Assembly: GCA_023301335.1 (NCBI GenBank)
Contig: JALZVA010000173.1
Coordinates: 1-10,734, forward strand
DNA from: Akkermansiaceae bacterium
GTDB taxonomy: Bacteria > Verrucomicrobiota > Verrucomicrobiia > Verrucomicrobiales > Akkermansiaceae
Direction: 5' to 3'
Length of the DNA: 10,734 bases
The position numbers and the translations under genes were made by a program. The stretch's first letter is position 1. The number at the start of each line of letters is the position of its first letter. Under the pieces are notes generated by a model. It was not told the origin of the DNA. It ran no database searches and worked only from the letters and a program-made list of their open reading frames with translations. Shown piece by piece: positions 1 to 6,450 of this stretch.

Positions 1-182
1 GATAGTGAGTTATAGTCAAGGTGGATACGACCAGCGAAACGAAGTTTCACAGTTTCCTTCCCCTTTGCGATAATTTCAGCTGCGCCAGATTGAATAGTGG
101 CAGCACTGAGCGCTTCACTAGCATTTGTGACGCCACTTAGAGCGACAGCACTAGCCATCATTATTACTTTACTTTTTTGCAT
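1..182 (-). CDS. Phosphate-selective-porin-like outer-membrane protein, N-terminal 60 residues only
   Basis: The 5' end of a leftward gene is visible, and the rest lies beyond the left edge. The reading frame starts with ATG at 182-180 and stays open for 60 codons. The first roughly 22 residues are a Sec signal peptide: MQKSK, then a small/hydrophobic stretch (VIMMASAVALSGV), then a plausible cleavage near TNA-SEA. Further on, residues 46-58 read VKLRFAGRIHLDY. A GR-x-x-x-DY strand at the start of the mature protein is typical of the OprP/OprO phosphate-selective porin family, in which the first beta-strand of the barrel begins this way. The family call rests on this short stretch only, whereas export is well supported. 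No Shine-Dalgarno sequence is visible before the ATG. Met8 or Met9 could be alternative starts but would shorten the signal peptide. Confidence 0.5.
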   Translation of the reverse strand, partial: MQKSKVIMMASAVALSGVTNASEALSAATIQSGAAEIIAKGKETVKLRFAGRIHLDYNSL

Positions 183-304
183 AAAATTACGTGGTAGTTA
201 TATATTGTAAGTAGGGGACAGGCACTGAATGTGTTATTTCCCCATACCTTTCTTCTAACTCTATCTGCCCTTGTTTCAAGGGATTTTTTCTATGTTGATT
301 AGAT

Positions 305-334
305 GTTAGGAGAGATCTAACGGTTGTTTTTTTT
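305..334 (+). terminator. Weak terminator-like hairpin with T8 tail, no upstream gene in view
   Basis: GTTAGG at 305-310 can pair with TCTAAC at 316-321 (five Watson-Crick pairs plus one G-U) around an AGAGA loop. T8 at 327-334 follows after five bases. The form is that of a rho-independent terminator reading rightward, but no rightward gene precedes it within the window. It could end an unseen short transcript or simply be a chance fold in T-rich DNA. Confidence 0.2.
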
Positions 335-484
335 CTTAAGTGTCTTATTTTTAAATAATTGTGAGTTTTTTTTGTTGATTTTGAATTTTGTTTTGATGCG
401 TGATGCTTTTTTGAGAATATTTAAAACTTGTTTATCTTTAGTGGTTTATGGTGTTTGTGACCATTTCGTGACAGAGTCTACTGT

Positions 485-583
485 GAAGTGGGCGATACGG
501 TAGAATAAGAATTATTTTAAATTGTTGGGTAAATGATGAATAAACTGACTAGGTAAGCTGAAAAAGTTTGGAGAAGTGGGCGA
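485..583. repeat. 11-bp direct repeat GAAGTGGGCGA upstream of metX (485-495 and 573-583)
   Basis: Two exact copies of GAAGTGGGCGA lie in the same orientation 88 bp apart, start to start, with the second ending 57 bp before the metX start codon. The flanking bases are not alike, so this is not part of a longer duplication. Paired identical sites in front of a biosynthetic operon suggest a regulator binding site, but no known operator was recognised. One copy or both could instead be chance. Confidence 0.4.
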
Positions 584-640
584 GAATTCTTACACATTGG
601 CATTGCATGAAGATAAGCACAGAGTTATACGGAAGGTGCC

Positions 641-1777
641 GTGCAGACTGAAACTCAACACACTCAATACTTTGATTTTCCATCATTTTCCCTTGCCTCA
701 GGGGAGGAACTTAAGGAGGTGCGTCTGGCATACCAAACATGGGGGGAATTAAATGAGGATAAATCCAATGCGATCCTCCTCAATCACGCCCTTTCTGGAA
801 CACCTCATGCATCAGGAGTAAACACGGAAGGGCCTGTAGGCTCTAAACTATGGAAAGAGGAACTGCACCAAGGATGGTGGGGGGATTTTATAGGCCCGGG
901 GAAAACTATCGATACGGATAAGTACTTTGTGATTTCTGCAAACTATCTCGGTGGCTGTTATGGCTCCACGGGGCCATCTTCGATAAATCCAGCTACGCAT
1001 GAGCCTTATGGTTCTACTTTCCCAAGCCTTTGCGTTTCTGATCAAGCACGGGCGTTTGACCGACTTGTGGGGAATTTGGGTATCGAACATCTTCATGCGG
1101 TGATTGGACCTTCGGTAGGAGGATTGATCTCGCTTACTTATGCGACTCTTTTTCCAGAGAAAGTAAAGAATGTGATTTCGATTGCGGCGGGGTATCAGAC
1201 CACCGTACTTAATAGGCTCATTTTATTTGAGCAGATTCTAGCAATCGAGAATGATCCCTACTTTAATGGAGGGGATTATTATGGAGGAGAGGCCCCTCAC
1301 TACGGGCTGACGCTTGCTAGAATGATATCACATAAAACGTTTGTGCACTTAGATTCGATTGAGAGACGTGCACGCTCTGTTGTGAAACAAGACTCAGAGA
1401 CGCTGTCTTGGTATAAGGTGAAGGATACGTTCCAGAGTTACATGCTTCACCAAGGTAAAAAGTTCGCACAGAGATTTGATGCGAACACCTACCTTAGAAT
1501 TATTGACATGTGGTCCAATTACCATGCCGAAAGAGTACTTGGTAAATCCTCTCCACAAGAGCTTTTCAAAGATTGTAAGCACCAGAGGTATTTGGTGTTT
1601 AGTATTGATTCTGATTTTTGTTTTTACCCAGAGGAGCAGAGGGACTTAACGAGGCACTTAGAGGACAGTGATATGGATGTAACGCACATCACTGTCCATT
1701 CAGATAAGGGGCACGATTCTTTCCTTCTGGAACCTGAACTTTATTGTCCTCACATCTCGTTTGTTTTGAATAAATGA
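641..1777 (+). CDS. metX: Homoserine O-acyltransferase MetX (acetyl-type family)
   Basis: An alpha/beta-hydrolase-fold enzyme that transfers an acyl group, usually acetyl from acetyl-CoA, to L-homoserine, the first committed step of methionine synthesis in the cytoplasm. Length (378 aa) is typical. Family hallmarks appear in order: LAYQTWGELN (29-38), NHALSG (48-53), GPGKTIDT (85-92), the LGGCYGSTGPSS block (103-114), the nucleophile elbow GPSVGG with Ser158, Asp325 in SIDSDF, and His358 in KGHDSF. The Ser-Asp-His triad is therefore complete. Translation starts at GTG, with GGAAGG at 631-636 as the likely ribosome binding site; no in-frame alternative is better. It overlaps the next gene by ATGA, so the two are co-transcribed. 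Acetyl versus succinyl specificity cannot be told by eye, and no sulfhydrylase partner gene lies in the window. Confidence 0.95.
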   Translation: MQTETQHTQYFDFPSFSLASGEELKEVRLAYQTWGELNEDKSNAILLNHALSGTPHASGVNTEGPVGSKLWKEELHQGWWGDFIGPGKTIDTDKYFVISANYLGGCYGSTGPSSINPATHEPYGSTFPSLCVSDQARAFDRLVGNLGIEHLHAVIGPSVGGLISLTYATLFPEKVKNVISIAAGYQTTVLNRLILFEQILAIENDPYFNGGDYYGGEAPHYGLTLARMISHKTFVHLDSIERRARSVVKQDSETLSWYKVKDTFQSYMLHQGKKFAQRFDANTYLRIIDMWSNYHAERVLGKSSPQELFKDCKHQRYLVFSIDSDFCFYPEEQRDLTRHLEDSDMDVTHITVHSDKGHDSFLLEPELYCPHISFVLNK

Positions 1778-2352
1778 AATGCCCACTCTGCGATCAACCT
1801 ATTCACGAGGGCGCTGAATGTTGCCCTCATTGTGATACTGATGCCTCACAGTTGAGTGAACTGTATGCGGATTATCCTCAAAATTTACGCTTACTACATG
1901 ATGGGGCAGGTATTTTTAAAATCAAGGAACGGCGTCAAATCGAACGTTGGATCAGTAAATTTTCAAAAGAATTTCCAACTTGTTTTCTTAGTATCCACTC
2001 TGCGGACTTAAGTGATATACAAAACGTACAGTCCTATGGAATATGGGCATTGAATATCCCCAGGTATGTGGACCTGCCCGCTTCTGCTGTAAGGGATTCG
2101 GGGGTTTTTCTTGTGATTGATGCACATAGCAAGCAGGTGGCGATCAGCTATGGATATCAACTAGAGCCCTACTTGACTTCAGAGTCTTGTTTTCAAGTCT
2201 TAGCACCTGCTCACCCTTACCTGTTAGATGCGTCTTATTTTGAAGCTTTGGAACTTATGCGACATGGTATCCGTAAGCTGATCCGAGCAAAAGCACGCTG
2301 GGCGAAGTTCACCTTGAAAAAGAAACATTTAACCGACCGTATTCTTTCCTAG
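1774..2352 (+). CDS. Zinc-ribbon plus TPM-domain protein, cytoplasmic
   Basis: A 192-residue protein with no signal peptide. The N-terminus carries a small zinc ribbon: C3-x2-C6 and C17-x2-C20 (CPLC and CPHC), with an extra C16. Residues about 50-150 resemble the TPM domain (TPM_phosphatase/Psb32/MOLO-1 group): IERWISKF, then the core strand GVFLVIDAHSKQVAISYGY, then QLEPYL. The C-terminal tail (about 163-188) is rich in Lys and Arg. TPM proteins have varied and mostly unsettled roles (photosystem II repair in plants, receptor accessory in worms, acid phosphatase activity reported for some), so no function is assigned. Its ATG lies inside the metX stop (ATGA, 4-bp overlap) without its own Shine-Dalgarno sequence, suggesting translational coupling. 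It also overlaps the next gene by one base. The TPM call is by pattern only. Confidence 0.75.
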   Translation: MKCPLCDQPIHEGAECCPHCDTDASQLSELYADYPQNLRLLHDGAGIFKIKERRQIERWISKFSKEFPTCFLSIHSADLSDIQNVQSYGIWALNIPRYVDLPASAVRDSGVFLVIDAHSKQVAISYGYQLEPYLTSESCFQVLAPAHPYLLDASYFEALELMRHGIRKLIRAKARWAKFTLKKKHLTDRILS

Positions 2353-3410
2353 TGTTAAGTAAGTTCATAGTCTTCGTTTTTTTTGTATGTAGCATTAGCC
2401 AAGTGAGTGCGGAGCTACCTGAATGGGATCCTGATCCAGTGAAGCGACTTGGTGTGAAGCATCTCATTGCTGGGCAAGAATTGTTAGCAAGTAAAATTGA
2501 TATTGATACCTTCGACCTTTCTCTTTCCCTGGATGCAGATATGCCACCAGAGATTTATAGGCCTTCTATTATTCAACCAATTCCCGCGCGTCCTGAAGAG
2601 CATGAACTTCCCCCTGTGAATGATACACGGAAGCTCATTCCTCAGTGGTTAGTGAGTCGTTACTTCGATGCTCCGATCCATGAGGGAATTCATGATCCAC
2701 AATCGATCCTTTCGAATAAGGAGCATGTGGAGACACAGGTAGCGCTTGAAAACTATGCGCAGGAATCTCCAGTTTCTATTTACTTCTACCTCTTTGAAAA
2801 AAACCAACGAGTGCCACAGACTCAATCTCCTCAGGTGACATTTAATCAATTTTATTACTCTGAGCCATCTGCTGTGATCGTCTATTATTTCATGGGCGAG
2901 CCAGAGAGGAGCCAGCTTTATTTTGGCGGGAAAGATGCTAACCTAGTAGCTACAAATAAAATAAGAGAACTCACTGCTAGTATTAGAAATGGAGCAAAAC
3001 GACGATCTAACAGATCTTCTCAGCTAAATGAGTTCATTAAGCAATTATCCAGAGGGATGTATTGGATCGAAAAGTCTATGGTGGCGGATGTCTATCTCCC
3101 CCTGGACTTAAATGGGAATACTTCGAAGCAAACGAGTGGAGGAGCATCAAAACTCTCTGAAAAAGCTTTCGAGGGTGTGAGTAAGATCTCTAATGTCTGG
3201 TGGATTATAGTGATCGTATCTGTCTTAGTCATCGTCGTCCTTCTCTTAGGAGTTTACTGGGTGTCTAACAGACGATTTCTTTTCCCAAGACTATCTACGC
3301 ATCCTAGGCTATCTTTACCACATGGAGGTTCCTCTGGAGGAGTGCTGAGATTTGATAAGGAAAATGTTCCGCCCTCTGCGCAGAGAGAGCAGTTTGATAA
3401 TCCTCTTTAA
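2352..3410 (+). CDS. Exported, C-terminally membrane-anchored TPM-associated protein of unknown function
   Basis: A 352-residue protein. A clear Sec signal peptide (MLSKFIVFVFFVCSISQVSA, cleavage after residue 20) is followed by a long extracytoplasmic part. A single hydrophobic segment at about 282-304 (WWIIVIVSVLVIVVLL core) comes next, and then a 48-residue basic, Gly/Pro-rich tail. Starting with GTG at 2352 is required to keep the signal peptide, and the TAGTG junction overlaps the preceding stop by one base. Residues about 143-152 (SPVSIYFYLF) and 174-184 (AVIVYYFMGEP) look like alternating beta strands and may be a second, diverged TPM-like fold. The Ser/Thr/Gly-rich linker before the anchor resembles other anchored TPM proteins. 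The pairing with the zinc-ribbon/TPM gene suggests a joint envelope-related role. I do not recognise a specific function. Confidence 0.8.
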   Translation: MLSKFIVFVFFVCSISQVSAELPEWDPDPVKRLGVKHLIAGQELLASKIDIDTFDLSLSLDADMPPEIYRPSIIQPIPARPEEHELPPVNDTRKLIPQWLVSRYFDAPIHEGIHDPQSILSNKEHVETQVALENYAQESPVSIYFYLFEKNQRVPQTQSPQVTFNQFYYSEPSAVIVYYFMGEPERSQLYFGGKDANLVATNKIRELTASIRNGAKRRSNRSSQLNEFIKQLSRGMYWIEKSMVADVYLPLDLNGNTSKQTSGGASKLSEKAFEGVSKISNVWWIIVIVSVLVIVVLLLGVYWVSNRRFLFPRLSTHPRLSLPHGGSSGGVLRFDKENVPPSAQREQFDNPL

Positions 3411-3414
3411 GTAG

Positions 3415-3440
3415 AGTTCTGCGCTTAGGACTATTTTTTT
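3415..3440 (+). terminator. Probable weak intrinsic terminator of the metX operon
   Basis: AGTTC at 3415-3419 pairs with GGACT at 3428-3432 (one G-U) around an 8-base loop, followed after one base by T7 at 3434-3440. It lies 4 bp after the stop codon of the third operon gene and overlaps the last codons of the convergent glycosyltransferase. The short stem makes it weak on paper. Confidence 0.4.
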
Positions 3441-4528
3441 ACAGATAGGAAGACTTCTTCCAATTTTTTTGTGATCGTTTTCCAGCAAACCAGCTGCATT
3501 GATTCTTCGGCAGCTTGAATGATTTCGGGATGTCCTACATTGTCTAATGCCTTGTGAGCCTGCTGTAGAAAACGTGTAGTGTCTCCTACAGGAGATAGGT
3601 AGCCGTTAACTTCCTGCTGGATATGCATCTGGGAGGAAGCGTAAGAGAAGCTGACCACTCGGGTTCCACTTGCCAGAGCCTCTGTTACCGCATTTCCGAA
3701 TGTTTCACTTAAGCTGGGGAAGAGAAAAACATCGATGGAAGCATAGGCTTCAGCAAGTTCCTCTCCACTTAGATTACCTGTAAAATGACAGTCAGGATGA
3801 GCTTTTTTTAAGGATGGAAGCAGGGGCCCATCACCTACAATGACTGGTGCGATTGATTTTCCCTGCTGTTTAAAAGAATCTAATGTTTTAAAAAAGAGAG
3901 GGAGGTTCTTCTCTGGGGAAATCCGTCCGACATAGCCTACGACGGGTGTGTTTTTACTAACTCCCCATTTTTCTCGCAAGGTGTCAGAACGTCTATTTGA
4001 GTTGTATAACGTAGTATCCACTCCCCGGCTTACCAAATGTAAATGATGAAAACCTAACTGCTTCAGTTCTTCTTTCACGGTGAGGGAGGGCACCACAGTC
4101 GCCTGAGTGTCATTATGAAAATCTTTGATATGTTTCAGTACTGCCCATTTGAGAAAGCCCACCCGAAAAGCATGGGTATAGTGATGAAAATTAGTATGAA
4201 ATCCAGAAACCACAGGGATGCCTAGTTCTTTACATGCCTTAAGCGCTGTGTATCCCATCGGACTTTCCATGGCAATGTAGACCACATCAGGAGTCCATTT
4301 TCGCCATAGTTCGATGAAGCGATAGCTGCTCATACCCCCAATTTTAATTTCAGGATAACGGGGAATTTCAAAGTAAGAGACGACGGTGTCTTTAGTGCAT
4401 TTTTCGCCAGTTCTGATCACACTCACCGAATGGCCTAAATCCTCTAAGCAAGAGACAAATTGCGCTAAAGATCGGGCCGCTCCGTTTACATCGGGAACAA
4501 AACTATCAGTGACAAAGGCTAGTTTCAT
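3431..4528 (-). CDS. Family GT4 glycosyltransferase (MgtA/PimB-like, probable nucleotide-mannose or related donor)
   Basis: A 365-residue retaining GT-B glycosyltransferase, cytoplasmic or peripheral to the membrane. The N-terminal acceptor half starts with KLAFVTDSFVPDVNG (2-16). It also contains FHTNFHHYT (110-118), a block typical of the group that includes alpha-mannosyltransferase MgtA, PimB' and sulfoquinovosyltransferase SqdX/SQD2. The C-terminal donor half shows VGYVGRISPEKN (197-208, with Arg202 and Lys207 placed to hold the donor phosphates), VGDGP (231-235) and the E-x7-E motif SETFGNAVTE (Glu275, Glu283). The full usual length is present. Likely products are glycolipids or envelope glycans; donor and acceptor cannot be read from sequence. 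ATG at 4528 starts directly at the first beta strand. The gene stands alone, convergent with the metX operon and divergent from sdhB. Confidence 0.88.
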   Translation of the reverse strand: MKLAFVTDSFVPDVNGAARSLAQFVSCLEDLGHSVSVIRTGEKCTKDTVVSYFEIPRYPEIKIGGMSSYRFIELWRKWTPDVVYIAMESPMGYTALKACKELGIPVVSGFHTNFHHYTHAFRVGFLKWAVLKHIKDFHNDTQATVVPSLTVKEELKQLGFHHLHLVSRGVDTTLYNSNRRSDTLREKWGVSKNTPVVGYVGRISPEKNLPLFFKTLDSFKQQGKSIAPVIVGDGPLLPSLKKAHPDCHFTGNLSGEELAEAYASIDVFLFPSLSETFGNAVTEALASGTRVVSFSYASSQMHIQQEVNGYLSPVGDTTRFLQQAHKALDNVGHPEIIQAAEESMQLVCWKTITKKLEEVFLSVKK

Positions 4529-4608
4529 AGGCTTTCAAGTGAAGCTGAGAGAGGCCGCGCTATCTCAGGTGAGAGAAGACTATGCTATTGCTGGAGAAAT
4601 GTCGAAAT

Positions 4609-4638
4609 ATTATATTGATTCACCTATACAGATGGGAA
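4609..4638 (-). promoter_or_regulatory. Candidate promoter for the GT4 gene
   Basis: On the - strand, a perfect TATAAT (4614-4609) is preceded at 18 bp by TTCCCA (4638-4633), a 4/6 match to TTGACA. Transcription would begin near 4602 and give a leader of about 75 nt before the ATG at 4528. The surrounding DNA is A/T-rich, so a chance match is possible. Confidence 0.3.
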
Positions 4639-4677
4639 AAATCGTGCATTATTCTCTTATCAACGCTTAAACCTAGC

Positions 4678-4707
4678 TGAACACGCAAATTATTAAACAC
4701 GTATAAT
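4678..4707 (+). promoter_or_regulatory. Candidate sdhB promoter with -10 box 4 nt before the start codon
   Basis: A perfect TATAAT lies at 4702-4707, and TGAACA (4678-4683, 4/6 match to TTGACA) lies 18 bp upstream of it. Only four bases (CACT) separate the -10 hexamer from the sdhB ATG at 4712. If used, transcription would begin at or within a base or two of the ATG, giving a leaderless message. No Shine-Dalgarno sequence is present before the ATG, which agrees with that reading. Confidence 0.4.
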
Positions 4708-4711
4708 CACT

Positions 4712-5473
4712 ATGGCAAATCTCAATCTCACGCTTAAAGTTTGGAGGCAATCTAACAAAAATGATGCAGGTCGACTTGAAACTTACGATGCTGCCGATAT
4801 TCCTGAAGAAGCGTCTTTTCTTGAGATGCTTGATATCGTAAACGAACGTATCATTGCCCAAGAGCAAGAACCTATCCACTTTGACCATGATTGTAGAGAA
4901 GGAATCTGCGGGATGTGCTCACTCACCATTAATGGAATCCCTCACGGTAAGGATAATGGGGTGACAACCTGTCAGTTACACATGCGTAAATTTGACGATG
5001 GTGAAACAATTTACATTGAACCTTTTAGAGCAAAAGCATTTCCTGTGGTAAAAGATCTTATCGTAGATCGTAGCGCATTTGATCGTATCATGTCCTCTGG
5101 GGGTTACATCGATGTCCGAACTGGCTCCGCACCTGATGCAAACTCAGTTCCAATCAATAAAGAGGACGCCGAATCAGCCTTTGACGCTGCAGCCTGTATT
5201 GGATGTGGTGCCTGTGTGGCAGCGTGTAAGAATGCTTCTGCAATGCTCTTTGTCTCTGCTAAATCTGCTCACTTGAATAAGCTTCCACAAGGGAAACCTG
5301 AAAAAGATAAGCGTGTATTAGGAATGGTTAGAAGCATGGATTCAGAAGGGTTTGGAAACTGCACGAACCAATACGAATGTGAGGCTGTTTGTCCTAAGGA
5401 AATTAGCGTGGATAACATCGCTAAACTTAATAGGGATTACGCCCTCGCTACAGCTCGTGAGAGCTTAGCATAA
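4712..5473 (+). CDS. sdhB: Succinate dehydrogenase/fumarate reductase iron-sulfur subunit
   Basis: This 253-residue subunit carries electrons between the flavoprotein SdhA and the membrane quinone site on the cytoplasmic face. All cluster ligands are visible. The N-terminal ferredoxin fold has Cys61, Cys66, Cys69 and Cys87 for [2Fe-2S]. The C-terminal domain has Cys162, Cys165, Cys168 and Cys227 for [4Fe-4S], and Cys172, Cys217 and Cys223 for [3Fe-4S], assigned by spacing to the E. coli protein. The 18-residue gap between Cys69 and Cys87 is longer than in E. coli, as in type B enzymes with a single large SdhC. The usual sdhC and sdhA neighbours are absent: upstream is a divergent glycosyltransferase and downstream a terminator, so this looks like a one-gene unit. 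The ATG is the only sensible start, because the next Met falls inside the ferredoxin domain. Confidence 0.95.
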   Translation: MANLNLTLKVWRQSNKNDAGRLETYDAADIPEEASFLEMLDIVNERIIAQEQEPIHFDHDCREGICGMCSLTINGIPHGKDNGVTTCQLHMRKFDDGETIYIEPFRAKAFPVVKDLIVDRSAFDRIMSSGGYIDVRTGSAPDANSVPINKEDAESAFDAAACIGCGACVAACKNASAMLFVSAKSAHLNKLPQGKPEKDKRVLGMVRSMDSEGFGNCTNQYECEAVCPKEISVDNIAKLNRDYALATARESLA

Positions 5474-5494
5474 GAGATATTTTCACTAGATAAG

Positions 5495-5527
5495 AACGTC
5501 GTTCGATTCATTTGGACGGCGTTTTTT
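5495..5527 (+). terminator. Intrinsic terminator of sdhB
   Basis: AACGTCGTTC (5495-5504) pairs with GGACGGCGTT (5514-5523) over ten pairs, two of them G-U, around a 9-base loop. It ends in a T6 run (5522-5527). It lies 22 bp after the sdhB stop and 12 bp before the ATG of the rhomboid gene, so the two genes are probably separate transcripts unless read-through occurs. Confidence 0.75.
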
Positions 5528-5538
5528 GTAGGAAATTT

Positions 5539-6450
5539 ATGGGTTTTGAATGGCAAAAAATAAAACGGGCATTCCGTTTACAACTTCCCCCAGACCATCC
5601 CTATGAGGCTGGACCGGTGTTAGGCTCGCGCCCCTATGAGGCACTGCCGGTGATGATGCCTGTGGTTACTTACTCTGTGGTATTGATTGCGGGGATACTA
5701 CTCTATTTTACTGATATTCATGCTGGATCTGATCCTCAGACAAGGCACGAGATGCTCAATAAGCTTGGGCACCGAGATAATCTGAACATTATTTTAGGGG
5801 ATTGGTGGGCACTCGTTGGGAATGCTTTTTTCCATGGTAATGTTATGCACTTTTTCCTGAATGCGACAGCTATGCTGAGTGTTGGCACTGCCCTTGAAAG
5901 AGGTTTGGGGAGTTTGAAGACACTGGGGTTATATTTACTCTTTGCCTTCATTTCGACGGGGTATCAACTTCTTGTGGGTGAACTTGATCTTCTTAAAGTT
6001 GAAGCTTGGGAGTTTGAATTCTGGACTTCTAGTGTCCATTTGATCTTTGAATCCTCTCTTGGTCTATCTGGGATTCTTTTTGCAGTGATTGGATTCATGT
6101 GGGGTTCATGGAAACGTTGGACAGGGTTTCTAAGTATCTTTAACCGACGCTTGCTTAATTTTGTATTCATGTGGCAGGGTCTATGCTTTGTTCTCACCTA
6201 TGCTGGGACAGGCATTCATATCGCAAATACTGCACATATTTCTGGCCTCATCTTTGGCTTTTTTACAGGGATGTGGATGTGCTACGGAATACGTTTTTCT
6301 AAGCTTTGGTTCGGGCTTTGGGCAGCAATGCTTGCGCTACTTATAGGAGGCTTGGTGTATTATTACCTGCACTATAGCATGGTCTTAGAAACGGTAATTC
6401 CGGTACTTGAGCAAGAGGGCTATATCCAGCCTTCATTCTTACCCAAGTAG
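5539..6450 (+). CDS. Rhomboid-family intramembrane serine protease
   Basis: A 303-residue polytopic inner-membrane protein that should cut transmembrane segments of other proteins. The rhomboid signatures are present: HGNVMHFFLN (99-108, with His99, His104 and Asn108) in the second helix, GLSG with nucleophile Ser177, and the partner His233 in AHISGLIFGFFTG. About seven hydrophobic segments can be seen (near 39-58, 93-117, 126-146, 173-190, 205-222, 232-250 and 256-277), which fits a six-helix core plus one C-terminal helix. I chose ATG at 5539 because AGGA at 5530-5533 precedes it by 5 nt. The longer frame from TTG at 5512 would start inside the loop of the sdhB terminator. A hydrophilic N-terminal region of about 38 residues precedes the first helix. 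Its last 12 bp overlap the convergent Dus gene. The substrate is unknown. Confidence 0.9.
   Translation: MGFEWQKIKRAFRLQLPPDHPYEAGPVLGSRPYEALPVMMPVVTYSVVLIAGILLYFTDIHAGSDPQTRHEMLNKLGHRDNLNIILGDWWALVGNAFFHGNVMHFFLNATAMLSVGTALERGLGSLKTLGLYLLFAFISTGYQLLVGELDLLKVEAWEFEFWTSSVHLIFESSLGLSGILFAVIGFMWGSWKRWTGFLSIFNRRLLNFVFMWQGLCFVLTYAGTGIHIANTAHISGLIFGFFTGMWMCYGIRFSKLWFGLWAAMLALLIGGLVYYYLHYSMVLETVIPVLEQEGYIQPSFLPK

Larger units (their letters stand above)
183..640. other. Divergent intergenic region between the porin-like gene and metX
   Basis: These 458 bases hold no supportable gene. The stretch from about 285 to 465 is strongly T/G-rich on the + strand, with T8 runs at 327-334 and 366-373 and a T6 run at 407-412. 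It could supply A-tract or UP-type DNA for the leftward porin promoter. A TACAAT -10-like hexamer on the - strand (209-204) lacks a convincing -35. Near metX, GAAGTGGGCGA occurs twice (485-495 and 573-583). TAAGAATT (506-513) is complementary to AATTCTTA (585-592), so the leader could fold. I could not recognise a known SAM riboswitch consensus here. Confidence 0.6.

Noticed and set aside
320..440. Phased A-tracts or a replication-origin-like AT-rich element
   Set aside because: The T-runs are not regularly spaced at about 10-11 bp, and no DnaA-box cluster was seen.
456..473. TGTGAC-N6-GTGACA imperfect palindrome resembling a CRP-type site
   Set aside because: The half-sites do not match the CRP spacing or the TCACA half, and no known family consensus fits.
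607..651. A 14-codon upstream frame beginning with ATG at 607 and overlapping the metX start
   Set aside because: No ribosome binding site and no run of regulatory codons such as Met; a frame this short is easily chance.
2374..2382. T8 run in the signal-peptide region of the anchored TPM-associated gene as a possible frameshift
   Set aside because: The frame through the run gives a normal signal peptide and continues to a full-length protein.
4386..4670. Rightward open frame antisense to the glycosyltransferase start and extending into the intergenic region
   Set aside because: Most of it is the reverse of a well-supported GT4 gene, and the remainder shows no domain, signal or ribosome binding site.
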